21,411 nucleotides of DNA from Deinococcus sp. (GTDB lineage Bacteria > Deinococcota > Deinococci > Deinococcales > Deinococcaceae): NCBI RefSeq assembly GCF_018260405.1, contig NZ_JAGLBG010000043.1, positions 1-21,411 on the forward strand, in the 5' to 3' direction. This document shows positions 7,726-14,943 of the stretch, piece after piece. The position numbers and the translations under genes are program-made. Numbering within the stretch: the stretch's first letter is position 1; every line of letters begins with the position of its first letter. The notes under the pieces were generated by a model. It ran no database searches. It was not told the DNA's origin and saw only the letters and a program-made list of their open reading frames with translations.

Positions 7726-8778
7726 TTAGCGGGTGGGGTTGATGGTCAGGCTGGTGTTGTTGCTCAGCGAGACGGTGTTTACGTAAGTGCGGTAGCCGGG
7801 GGCGATCATCACGATTTCGTGAGCGCCACGCGGCAGGCTGAGGTTCAGCGCACCGTTTTGCACGCTACCAGCTTCCTGGCCGTCCACGAACACGCGCGCG
7901 CCGCTCAGTCGGCTGTTGATGGTAAAGCTGACCTGATTGTAGTTGCTAGTCACGGGGGCTGGGCTGACCGGTGCGGGGACGGTGCCGCTGCGGACGGCGA
8001 AGTCCACGTTCAGGTTGGTGGTGGCATTGCCCACTACGCGAATAGTGGTGGTGTAGTCGGCGAAGCCGGGGGCGCGGACGCGCACGGGGTAGCTGCCTGC
8101 GACCAGACCCGTGTACGTTGTGTTGGCCGGGCCAAGGGTGCGCCCATTGAGAATCACGGTGCTGCCGCCCACGTTGGTGCCGACGAACAGGTTGCCGGTG
8201 GTCACGGGGCTACTAGCGACCACGTTGAAGAAGGCGGTATCGCTGACCCAGCTGTTCTGGGCGACAGGGTTCACGATGATGCTCAGGGCCTGCGCCAGGC
8301 CGTCTTGACCCTTGGCGGTCACGGTGGCGAACTGATCCTGGGTGTTCTTGAAGCTCGAAATCTGGTCGAGGTTCAGTTGGGTGGCGCTGGCCAGGGCCAG
8401 TACCTTGTTCAGGCCCGGCTGACCGTCTACGTTGAAGGTAAAGCTGCTGCCCGCTGCCGGGAACACGGCGGTGGTATTGGCCTTGACGAAGTTGCTGCCG
8501 CCGTCGATGCGGTTGGGCAGAATCTGGTCGACTTCGCCGGTGCTGTCGATATTGAACAGGTAGACGTAGGCGTCGCGGTTGACGGTGGTGCTGATCCGGA
8601 TGGGCTCACCGGCGCGGTAGTTAGGCACGGTGTTGCCGCTGGTGTCTTTGTCGACGCTAACACTCACGCTCAGATCAGGCTGGGTCGGGTTGACAATAAT
8701 GCTCTGGGCGCTGATCTTGGGGGCGGCAAAGGCGGTGCTCAGCAGCAGGGCTGCGGGGATAAGTAGGAACTTTTTCAT
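7726..8778 (-). CDS. Secreted DUF4384 and two-PEGA-domain protein, 350 aa
   Basis: The signal peptide is MKKFLLIPAALLLSTAFA, cleaved near residue 18. Residues about 55-150 look like DUF4384, with GEPIRISTTVNRDAYVYLF, then DQILPNR and a C-terminal LNKVLALAS strand. Two PEGA-type repeats follow at about 195-260 and 283-348, each with a turn such as VILNGR or VFVDGQ and a closing APGF/APGY-x-x-Y. A Pro-rich linker (PAPVSPAPV) separates them. Such proteins sit in the envelope and probably bind glycan or protein in the S-layer/peptidoglycan region; no enzyme motif is seen. The phrase SIIVNP occurs twice (26-31 and 166-171). Start: GGAGGT lies 6 nt before ATG at 8778, so the longer frame upstream is not used. 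A promoter lies at 8847-8875. Confidence 0.9.
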   Translation of the reverse strand: MKKFLLIPAALLLSTAFAAPKISAQSIIVNPTQPDLSVSVSVDKDTSGNTVPNYRAGEPIRISTTVNRDAYVYLFNIDSTGEVDQILPNRIDGGSNFVKANTTAVFPAAGSSFTFNVDGQPGLNKVLALASATQLNLDQISSFKNTQDQFATVTAKGQDGLAQALSIIVNPVAQNSWVSDTAFFNVVASSPVTTGNLFVGTNVGGSTVILNGRTLGPANTTYTGLVAGSYPVRVRAPGFADYTTTIRVVGNATTNLNVDFAVRSGTVPAPVSPAPVTSNYNQVSFTINSRLSGARVFVDGQEAGSVQNGALNLSLPRGAHEIVMIAPGYRTYVNTVSLSNNTSLTINPTR

Positions 8779-8846
8779 GTGGTGACCTCCGCTTGAAAGC
8801 CTAGTACGCCCAACCTGAAGAGCCATGAGCCGTGGCGGGGGCAATA

Positions 8847-8875
8847 TTAATAGTGGTTCAGAACACGGTCAGCAA
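8847..8875 (-). promoter_or_regulatory. Promoter of the PEGA-domain gene
   Basis: On the minus strand TTGCTG, a 17-nt spacer, then TATTAA. The expected start gives a 5' leader of roughly 60 nt ending in the GGAGGT ribosome site. Confidence 0.5.
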
Positions 8876-8901
8876 GGCAACGGGCGCGTCAGCCCCGGCG
8901 C

Positions 8902-10122
8902 TCAGCGAATAATCCGGGCCGGTTCGACATTGGCCGCGCGGCGGGCCGGAATCAGCGCGGCAATCAGGGTAGTGACCAGTCCCACGGCATTCACCCACAG
9001 CAGATCAGTCACTTTGACCTCGACCGGCAGCGAGGTGATGAAGTACAGGTCGCCCGGCAGCTGAAAGGGCCGCACCGTGAAGTAGGCGCTGATGGCCAGC
9101 CCCAGCAGGTTGCCCAGCAGCAGCCCGGCCAGTCCCAGGATCATGCCCTCGATCACGAACACGCGGGTAATCAGGGAACGGGTCGCGCCGATGGCCCGCA
9201 GGATGGCGATTTCCTGGGTCTTCTCGAACACGGCCAGTGTCAGCACGTTGGCAATGCCAAAGGCCGCCACGATCACGATCAGAAAGACCACGAACGCGAT
9301 CACCTTTTTTTGTAGCGCCAGCTGTTGCAGCAGCGTGCCGTACAGATCCTGCCAGGGCAGCGCCGAATAGGGCAGGGCCTCGGTCAGCGCCCGTCCCACC
9401 GCCGGGGCGTCGCCGGGGTTGTTCAGTCGCAACTGATACCCAGTGATCTTCGCCGTGCCCTGAAGGGTCTGCAAAGTGTGCAGATTGGTAAAGGCGTACC
9501 CGCTGTCGATCAGGTAATTGCCCGTAGTAAACAGCCCTGCGACCTTGAGGCCCGTGCGTTTCATGCCACTGTTGAGCAGTCGCACGTCGTCTCCGGTAAA
9601 GGCCCCCACACTGCGGGCCAGGGCCGACCCCAGCATCACTTCGCCGTCTTTCAGGCCCGCCAGCACGCCGCTTTCTTCCGGCGGGAGTTGCAGCACCTGC
9701 GCCGCCTTTGCGCTCAGGCCAAACAGCGTGGCGAAGTCGACCCCCGCGCCCCGGCCCTGCTGCGCCGGGCGGGTCAGCAGGCCCTTGTCGGCCACAAAAG
9801 GCGTGTAGGCCATGATGCGGCGGTCTTGTCTCATCGCCTGCTCTAGCTGAAGATTGGGCGGTGCCGGGGCAAACGACGTCACGCTGAGGTGAGGAGTGGC
9901 CCGCAGCGTGGCGTCGATCAGCGAGCGGGTAAACCCGTTGGTGAGGCTCAGAGCGCTGATCAGAACCATGACGCCCACCGCGATCCCCAGAATAGTCAGG
10001 ATGTTTTGCGTGCGGCGGCGGGTCAGGTGCGCCCGCGCCAGCATCCAGGCAAAGTGTTTATCGGGGGGGCTATCGGTGGGTCTATCGGTCACGGCATGGT
10101 TGGTGGGCGCAGCAGGCGTCAT
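8902..10122 (-). CDS. FtsX/LolC-type ABC transporter permease, 406 aa
   Basis: Four-helix permease of the MacB/LolCE/FtsX superfamily. A cytoplasmic N-terminus and helix 1 (ILTILGIAVGVMVLISAL, about 41-58) precede a large extracytoplasmic domain of about 200 residues. Then come the FtsX domain with three helices, the cytoplasmic coupling loop EKTQEIAILRAIGAT that contacts the ATPase, and the terminal ALIPARRAANVEPARIIR. ATG at 10122 has GGAG 5 nt upstream; an in-frame start at 10191 lacks one. Members act in lipoprotein release, peptide or antibiotic efflux, or lipid handling. No ATP-binding subunit lies next to it here, so its partner is encoded elsewhere. Family is clear, substrate is not. 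Confidence 0.92.
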   Translation of the reverse strand: MTPAAPTNHAVTDRPTDSPPDKHFAWMLARAHLTRRRTQNILTILGIAVGVMVLISALSLTNGFTRSLIDATLRATPHLSVTSFAPAPPNLQLEQAMRQDRRIMAYTPFVADKGLLTRPAQQGRGAGVDFATLFGLSAKAAQVLQLPPEESGVLAGLKDGEVMLGSALARSVGAFTGDDVRLLNSGMKRTGLKVAGLFTTGNYLIDSGYAFTNLHTLQTLQGTAKITGYQLRLNNPGDAPAVGRALTEALPYSALPWQDLYGTLLQQLALQKKVIAFVVFLIVIVAAFGIANVLTLAVFEKTQEIAILRAIGATRSLITRVFVIEGMILGLAGLLLGNLLGLAISAYFTVRPFQLPGDLYFITSLPVEVKVTDLLWVNAVGLVTTLIAALIPARRAANVEPARIIR

Positions 10123-10245
10123 CAAGGCTCCGAGCTTAGCAGAGGGCCGCCCGAAGGCCGCCAGAATAAGCCAGGGCACAGGCCCGCACAAAGGCCGTGA
10201 ACAGGACTCTTCCCCCGTTCACGGCCCCCGCTGCAAAAGCCCAGT

Positions 10246-10773
10246 TTAGCGAACAGCCGTTACGCGCACAGTGCGGCCACCGAATGAGATCGCCTGGCTG
10301 TAGCTGGGCATCCACACATCGATGCTGCCAACCTTGCGGGCTGCCATAGTGTCCTCAACGACAAACACCCGGTTGCCGAAATTATAGTTGCCGCTCAGGT
10401 CCTGAAGTTGCACGCGGCTGCCGTAAGGAAATACGCGCAGCAGGTCGCGGCTCAGGGCCACCACGCCGGGGCGGGTGCGGGTGCCGGTGGCCGTGATGCT
10501 GGGGCTGCCATCGGTCTGCCCGCCGAAGCTGTTGTAGGCCGTAGCGTGGGCAATGACGCTGCGGGCGCGGCTGCTCTGGGCCAGGGTGTCCTGCATAAGC
10601 TGCTGAGCGGCGCCCTGCTGTGGGGTCGGGGCCACATTGAGGGCAGTCTGAACTGCGCTGCTGATCATGTTGGAGGCAGGCAGGGCAGGCAGAGCGCTGG
10701 CAAAGCTGCCACTGGCAAAAGCGGTGCTGGCGATCACGATACCCTGAATAAGCGACTTGATATTTTTAAGCAT
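10246..10773 (-). CDS. Secreted 3D-domain protein (putative peptidoglycan lytic enzyme), 175 aa
   Basis: An N-terminal signal sequence (MLKNIKSLIQGIVIASTAF, cleavage in the Ala/Ser-rich stretch near residue 26) leads into a linker and then a 3D domain (about 76-175). The domain has ATAYNSFG, ITATGTRTRPGVVALSRDLL, FPYGS, VVEDTM with D141, IDVWMPSYSQAISFGGR with D152, and VTAV. This matches the 3D domain shared by MltA-like lytic transglycosylases and resuscitation-factor-like proteins, in the ALSRD variant with D110. Expected role: cleavage of peptidoglycan glycan strands outside the membrane. GAGGAG lies 4 nt before ATG at 10773, so an upstream in-frame start at 10803 is not favoured. It sits downstream of an AT-rich, strongly structured leader region. 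Whether it is catalytically active is inferred only. Confidence 0.88.
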   Translation of the reverse strand: MLKNIKSLIQGIVIASTAFASGSFASALPALPASNMISSAVQTALNVAPTPQQGAAQQLMQDTLAQSSRARSVIAHATAYNSFGGQTDGSPSITATGTRTRPGVVALSRDLLRVFPYGSRVQLQDLSGNYNFGNRVFVVEDTMAARKVGSIDVWMPSYSQAISFGGRTVRVTAVR

Positions 10774-10835
10774 AAAACTCCTCAGGCGTGGGTCTGAGAC
10801 CACACCACAGCTTCAGTTAATTGGCAAAATCAATG

Positions 10836-10883
10836 GCAGTAGCCGTGCGCCCCCGGCAGGGGCTTCCAACGGTGGGCTACCGC
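10836..10883 (-). promoter_or_regulatory. Structured RNA element in the leader of the 3D-domain gene
   Basis: On the minus strand GCGGTAGCC pairs with GGCTACTGC to give a 9-bp stem. It encloses a hairpin GCCCC-TGCCG-GGGGC (10849-10863) and an asymmetric 11-nt loop. It lies 63-110 nt before the ATG and does not match any riboswitch I know. It could be a regulatory leader or part of a small RNA on either strand. Confidence 0.4.
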
Positions 10884-11333
10884 TCTTCGTAACTGTTAGA
10901 AGGTTAAAGACATCCCCTAAGCGAATTCTGAGAAAAGGGAATTTGATTTCTCATCTTAGTGAGCAAATTATTTAGGTCTTGAGGGCTTTGCCTATGAATC
11001 TCAGCGATATATCGCCAAAAATTTTATGAGATTTTTCCTCATAAGGAAGTTGGCTTCTCAGAAAAGAAAATTCACAGAGCCGTTTTCACGTTCATTTTCA
11101 GCCGTTTGCTTCGGCTTATGGCCCATTGTCGGAACCAAAAGTAAGCTGTTCCTGAAAAGGTAACAAAGTTTGAGTGGGCACCGTCTCTATTCAGGAGAGC
11201 TTCAAATTTCTATTCACATTTTTCACATAATCACATTTTGAGCTGACTGCTGTTACAGAGTGTGCTTAGTCGCGCCGCACCTGCAACAGCACCAGCTGTG
11301 CCTCTGCCAGGGGCTGCCAGCAGCTTGGCGAGT

Positions 11334-11382
11334 CCCCTCCTCTCCTACAAGGGGTGAGGGGGCCGCAAGGCAACTTTTTTTT
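11334..11382 (+). terminator. Candidate plus-strand terminator with no annotated gene upstream
   Basis: CCCCTC pairs with GAGGGG around an inner CTCC/GGGG stem. A short GCC-GCAA-GGC hairpin follows, then AAC and eight T. The orientation is opposite to both flanking genes, which would imply an unannotated plus-strand transcript. The main stem is 14 nt from the T run, so this is uncertain. Confidence 0.35.
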
Positions 11383-11418
11383 GTTGGATAGTTTAACTGT
11401 CCTCTGCTTTAACTCTCC

Positions 11419-12756
11419 TCAGGGATTGGGCAGTTGTTGGGGCGCAGCGGCCCAGTTGGAAATGACACTTGCGGCAATCTTCTTGTAAATCGGAGCCGCC
11501 AGCATAGAGCCGTGGTAGTTGGTGGTCGCGCCGTGTACCGTCACTGCAATGGTCACGCGCGGGGCATCGGCGGGAAAGAATCCGGCGAATACACTGTCGA
11601 ACAGTCTGTCGGAATATTTGCCGTTCACCGCGACCTGCGACGTGCCTGTTTTTCCGGCCAGCGCATAGCCCTTGAGTCCGGCGGCGCTCGAGATGCCTTC
11701 GGCGATCACCGCCTGGAGCAGCCCCCGGATGGTGCGGGCCGACTCTGGCCGAATGACTTCGCGCCGCTCGGACGCCGGGGTTCCCTCGACCAGACGCGGC
11801 GAAATGTACAGGCCATCGTTAGCCAGCGTGTTGTAGGCGGCAGCCAGTTGCAGCGTGGTGCTGCTCATCCCCTGCCCGAAGGCGCTGGTGACCCGCACCA
11901 GATCGGTCCATTCGCTGGGTCTTTGCAGGCGGCCCGTGGCCGTGGCGACCACCGGGATCTGCACGTCTTGCCCGAAACCGTAGTTGCTGAGGTAGGCGCG
12001 TTCCTTGTCCGCCGTGAGGTTCTCGACCAAATGGCTCATGCCCACGTTGCTGCTGTAGCGCAGAATTTCTTTGGTGGTCAGGGTAGCGGGGTGGGCAACC
12101 GCGTCATGGATGGTGCTGCCCCAGCGCCCGCCCACATAACGCTCCATCGGGGTCGAGTAGGTGGTTGTCGGGGTGGTCAGGCCCTCGTTGAGCGCGGCGG
12201 CCACGATCAGGCCCTTGATGGTCGAACCCGGCTCGTAGGTATCCAGGAATGGGCGGTTGCGGCGAGTCTCGGCGCTGTAGTTGCGCCAGTTGTTGGGATC
12301 GAAGGGCGGGTAACTCGCGGCGGCCAGCACCCGGCCCGTCAAGGTTTCGATGATGACCACTGAGCCGTATTCGCCGTGGTGCTCCTTGACGCCCTGCGCC
12401 AACGCTGCTTCAGCCGCCGCCTGGGTTTTGGGGTCAATCGTGAGTTTCAGGTTTTCCCCTGCCTGGAGGGAACGGTTGTAGGCCGCCTCCAGCCCTTCCA
12501 GGCCGTCCGTTTCGCCCATCATGCCGACCACTTGTCCGGCCAGTACGCCCTGCGGATAGACCCGCTGGCCGCCGACGCTGCGGGCCAGCACCGACCCGTC
12601 GGAGGCCAGGATGCTCCCGCGCGACTGAAGTACGTTACGTTTGACGGTGTGGGGCACCCCCCATTCAAGCTGGGCATAGGCCCAAACCAGTGAGAGAAAC
12701 ATAGCCAGCGCCAGCACCTGCATAACGCGGGAACGGTTGCGGATTTTTACTTCCAT
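11419..12756 (-). CDS. ftsI: Penicillin-binding transpeptidase FtsI/PBP2-class, 445 aa
   Basis: Septal peptidoglycan transpeptidase of the class B type. One N-terminal membrane helix (about 11-29) anchors a short pedestal domain and the transpeptidase domain. The active-site triad is complete: S178-TIK181, S235-S-N237 and K369-TGT372. At 445 residues it is much shorter than E. coli FtsI (588), mainly in the pedestal, and has no PASTA domains. Membership of the dcw cluster (mraZ-rsmH-ftsL-ftsI) argues for FtsI rather than an elongation PBP2. The start at 12756 lies 10 nt inside the preceding gene, with GAGGTG 8 nt upstream, so it is translationally coupled. No further dcw gene follows; the AT-rich island comes next. 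Confidence 0.94.
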   Translation of the reverse strand: MEVKIRNRSRVMQVLALAMFLSLVWAYAQLEWGVPHTVKRNVLQSRGSILASDGSVLARSVGGQRVYPQGVLAGQVVGMMGETDGLEGLEAAYNRSLQAGENLKLTIDPKTQAAAEAALAQGVKEHHGEYGSVVIIETLTGRVLAAASYPPFDPNNWRNYSAETRRNRPFLDTYEPGSTIKGLIVAAALNEGLTTPTTTYSTPMERYVGGRWGSTIHDAVAHPATLTTKEILRYSSNVGMSHLVENLTADKERAYLSNYGFGQDVQIPVVATATGRLQRPSEWTDLVRVTSAFGQGMSSTTLQLAAAYNTLANDGLYISPRLVEGTPASERREVIRPESARTIRGLLQAVIAEGISSAAGLKGYALAGKTGTSQVAVNGKYSDRLFDSVFAGFFPADAPRVTIAVTVHGATTNYHGSMLAAPIYKKIAASVISNWAAAPQQLPNP

Positions 12757-13118
12757 TGCGTCTTCACCTCGATGGTGTTGTTATTGGTGGTTGGTAAATT
12801 CAGCGGGGCGCCCTGTCCCAGATCACGGGCCGCTTTGGGACTCTCGGCAAAATGGATCATGCCGTTGGCTGCCGCCCACTCCTGGATTCTCTGGGGGGTA
12901 ACGGCGACCTGTACGGCAATTTCGAGGTTGTCGCGCTGGGTTAGCAAGGTGGCTTCCTGCTTTTGCAGATCAAGCAGATTGGGACGGACATGCTGCGTCT
13001 TGTACCGCACGGCGATCAGGGTTATCGCCAGCAGCAGATAGATAGACAGGTAACGCAGGGTTCGCCACTGCCATGTGGCCGGGGCTGTGTCGAAGTTCAG
13101 GGGCAGGCGGGTCGTCAT
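12747..13118 (-). CDS. ftsL: FtsL-like cell-division protein, 123 aa
   Basis: Small bitopic protein: a cytoplasmic N-terminus of about 20 residues, one hydrophobic helix (LRYLSIYLLLAITLIAV, 21-37), then a helical, heptad-like segment (LLDLQKQEATLLTQRDNLEIAV, about 48-69) and an extracytoplasmic tail. Sequence identity to known FtsL is not obvious, as is usual for this fast-evolving family. The call rests on topology, size and position between rsmH and ftsI. Its ATG overlaps the rsmH stop in ATGA, and its end overlaps ftsI by 10 nt. Expected role: with FtsB and FtsQ, activation of the septal synthase FtsW-FtsI. Confidence 0.8.
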   Translation of the reverse strand: MTTRLPLNFDTAPATWQWRTLRYLSIYLLLAITLIAVRYKTQHVRPNLLDLQKQEATLLTQRDNLEIAVQVAVTPQRIQEWAAANGMIHFAESPKAARDLGQGAPLNLPTTNNNTIEVKTQWK

Positions 13119-14002
13119 GACTTTTCCTCTGCGCCCTCTTTCTCGGCAGTGCGCAGCTTGGCACTCCGGGCGCGTGGGTTGCTGCCTTGCTCGGCCTCGG
13201 AGGCAATCACGGGCCGCTTGGTCAGGGCGCTCAGGGTTTCACTGCCCAGCAAAAAGCGCTTGACGATGCGGTCTTCCAGCGAGTGAAAGCTGATCACGGC
13301 CAGCCGCCCGCCCGGTTTCAGGATCGTTTCGGCAGCGCTTAGGCCGTCGCGCAGAGCGCCCAGTTCGTCGTTGACATAAATTCTCAGGGCCTGAAAAGTG
13401 CGCCGCGCTGGGTGAATCCCCTTGGAAAACCCCGGATAGGCCCGCTTGACGATGTCGGCAAGTTGCACGGTGGTCTCGATTGGGGCCTGTTCCCGCGCCT
13501 GCACGATGGCCCGCGCGATACGGCGCGAGAGGCGGTCTTCGCCGTACTCGTAAATGATCGAGGCGAGGTCCTCGGGGGCGTACCCGTTGACCACGTCGGC
13601 GGCACTCTCGCCACTCTGGGACATACGCATATCGAGCGGGGCCTCGGTGTGATACGAAAAGCCCCGTTCGCCGTCATCAAGCTGAAAACTGCTGACCCCG
13701 ATATCGAGCAAGACGCCGTCTACAGCATTCACACCCTGCGCGGCCAGCAATTCGGCCATGTCGCGGTAGTTGCCCTGGAGCACGCTCAGGCCCTCAAGTC
13801 CCTCCTGCTGGCGTGCGCGTTCAAGGGCAAAGGGGTCTTGGTCAATGCCGTAGACCCTGGCTCCGGCCTCAAGCAGCAGCCGGGTATGGCCCGCGCCGCC
13901 CAGAGTACCGTCTACAAAGACTTTACCGGGAGTAGGTTGCAAGGCGTCCACGACTTCGGCAGCCAGGACGGGCAGGTGGGTTAGGGTTGGAATAGCAGTC
14001 AT
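13115..14002 (-). CDS. rsmH: 16S rRNA m4C1402 methyltransferase, 295 aa
   Basis: N4-methylates C1402 in the decoding centre of 16S rRNA using S-adenosylmethionine. The methyl-donor motif VFVDGTLGGAGHT (28-40) is followed by YGIDQDP (51-57), DGVLLDIGVSSFQLDD (95-110), GFSY...APLDMRM (114-127), RRTFQALRIYVNDEL and the C-terminal LAVISFHSLEDRIVK. Length is close to the usual 310. It lies 23 nt after mraZ and overlaps ftsL by 4 nt. Ribosome-site-like AGAAGTAGAG lies a few nt before ATG at 14002. Formerly called mraW. Confidence 0.96.
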   Translation of the reverse strand: MTAIPTLTHLPVLAAEVVDALQPTPGKVFVDGTLGGAGHTRLLLEAGARVYGIDQDPFALERARQQEGLEGLSVLQGNYRDMAELLAAQGVNAVDGVLLDIGVSSFQLDDGERGFSYHTEAPLDMRMSQSGESAADVVNGYAPEDLASIIYEYGEDRLSRRIARAIVQAREQAPIETTVQLADIVKRAYPGFSKGIHPARRTFQALRIYVNDELGALRDGLSAAETILKPGGRLAVISFHSLEDRIVKRFLLGSETLSALTKRPVIASEAEQGSNPRARSAKLRTAEKEGAEEKS

Positions 14003-14025
14003 GTCTCTACTTCTTTTTTTGGTGG

Positions 14026-14454
14026 TTACGCCACGAAATTGGCGAGCAGTTCAGGTTTGGGGGGGTCGTTCTGCACGGCCCTGATCACGGCTTCCCAGCG
14101 AACCGGACTCCAGAGTTCAAGTCGGCCCGGTGCACCTGCCACGATCACGTCGCCCTGCAACTGGGCAAAATCCCGCAGGGTCTGAGGCACCGAAACGCGG
14201 CTCTGATTGTCCAGGCGCGTTTTGCTGGCTCCCGAGTAGAAGAAGCGCACGAACGAGCGCGACTCGGCGTCGGTAAGGGGCAACCCTTCGAGTTGTTCCT
14301 CGACCCGTTTCCAGCTCGCCAGAGGAAAAACGTACAGGCACCCCTCCATGCCCCTGGTCAGGATCATGCCGTCTTCCACAAATTCACGAAAAGGCGGTGG
14401 CATCACGACGCGGCCTTTATCGTCAATCGTGTAGGGGTACTCTCCAAAGGGCAT
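14026..14454 (-). CDS. mraZ: MraZ transcriptional regulator of the dcw cluster, 142 aa
   Basis: Two tandem SpoVT-AbrB-like half-domains, each with the MraZ signature: IDDKGRVVMPPPFREF near the start and DNQSRVSVPQTLRDFA in the second half, with GCLYVFPLASW and RLELWSP as the closing strands. It forms a ring-shaped oligomer that binds phased direct repeats upstream of its own gene. A GTG at 14460 is in frame, but GAGGAG overlaps it and sits 5 nt before the ATG at 14454, so the ATG is chosen. It is the first gene of the minus-strand cluster mraZ-rsmH-ftsL-ftsI, and MraZ boxes occur at 14571-14605. Confidence 0.95.
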   Translation of the reverse strand: MPFGEYPYTIDDKGRVVMPPPFREFVEDGMILTRGMEGCLYVFPLASWKRVEEQLEGLPLTDAESRSFVRFFYSGASKTRLDNQSRVSVPQTLRDFAQLQGDVIVAGAPGRLELWSPVRWEAVIRAVQNDPPKPELLANFVA

Positions 14455-14555
14455 AGCCACTCCTCTTTCCCACGCCGTCCCACTTTGGGCAGGGCGACAC
14501 AGGGATCAAAACAGCCCGAAAAAGCCCACGAGCAGAATCTTCAGGCTGCCTTCAG

Positions 14556-14561
14556 AGTGTA
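14556..14561 (-). promoter_or_regulatory. Candidate -10 box of the mraZ promoter
   Basis: TACACT on the minus strand directly downstream of the MraZ boxes, giving a leader of about 95 nt. The -35 region coincides with the boxes and is poor, as often seen at regulated promoters. Confidence 0.45.
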
Positions 14562-14570
14562 ACAAGCCTT

Positions 14571-14605
14571 ACCACGATTTACCACCATTTCCCACTTTTT
14601 CCCCA
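14571..14605 (-). promoter_or_regulatory. MraZ-binding direct repeats (autoregulatory operator)
   Basis: On the minus strand TGGGA-N5-TGGTA-N5-TGGTA gives three boxes at exactly 10-bp phase (plus-strand CCCAC at 14591, ACCAC at 14581 and 14571). A fourth, TGGGG, lies 11 bp further up. This is the TGGGN with 5-nt spacer arrangement known for E. coli MraZ. Confidence 0.8.
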
Positions 14606-14727
14606 AAAAGTGTTCCGGAGGCCCTGGGCTTTTCCACCCGGAGGCCAAAGCGTGAAACAAACCGGGCACAGCTCTGGCCGAACATGACGGCGGCCTATGC
14701 CGCTATACCGCCAAACCCGTAATTTTC

Positions 14728-14778
14728 TCGCCTCTGCCCGGATTGAATCCAAAATGGCCCGGTTCAAGCGGCGGGCCG
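14728..14778 (+). repeat. Dispersed intergenic repeat, copy 3
   Basis: CTCGCCTCTGCCCGG, then ATTGAATCCAAAA, TGGCCCGGTTCAAGCGG and CGGGCCGTG. This is the most complete copy, alignable with copy 2 over its left 38 bp and with copies 1 and 4 on the right. The arms TTGAA and TTCAA form an interrupted palindrome. It lies between divergent mraZ and tig. Confidence 0.65.
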
Positions 14779-14826
14779 TGCAAAGACATTTGCGCCTGGG
14801 GTCTCGCGTCAGGGGCCGGGAGGCAC

Positions 14827-14832
14827 TATGAT
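14827..14832 (+). promoter_or_regulatory. Possible -10 box upstream of tig
   Basis: TATGAT, five of six bases of the consensus, about 110 nt before the tig ATG. No good -35 lies at 16-18 nt, so the call is tentative. Confidence 0.3.
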
Positions 14833-14943
14833 AAGCGGCGGCATGTCGCGCAGCCGGGCAAGTTGAGGCTCACGGCAAGAGCACACGCAATACACGATAC
14901 GGCCACGCTTCAGCACCCACGAAGCGGGCAGGATGGGAGAGTC

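Larger units (their letters stand above)
10774..11418. other. AT-rich non-coding island between ftsI and the 3D-domain gene
   Basis: About 645 bp with no convincing gene. GC over 10921-11280 is about 42% by hand count, far below the coding DNA around it. It contains a perfect 7-bp inverted repeat TTATGAG/CTCATAA (11024-11044) followed on the minus strand by AATTTTT, a CGATATATCG palindrome near 11005, AGCCG/CGGCT (11100-11116), the structured element at 10836-10883 and a GC-rich hairpin with T8 at 11334-11382. It must hold the promoter of the 3D gene and the 3' end of the ftsI transcript, and it may encode a small RNA. Confidence 0.55.

Noticed and set aside
7819..8766. Long plus-strand frame opposite the PEGA protein
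   Set aside because: Composition of Ala/Gly/Val/His repeats typical of an antisense shadow; the minus strand has GGAGGT, signal peptide and PEGA repeats.
10774..11000. c-di-AMP (ydaO-type) riboswitch upstream of the 3D-domain gene
   Set aside because: Context is suggestive, but the conserved core segments I know for this class are not present on either strand.
14757..14776. tRNA T-arm-like sequence GGTTCAAGC in the dispersed repeat
   Set aside because: No acceptor, anticodon or D-arm can be folded around any copy, and the motif recurs as a short repeat.
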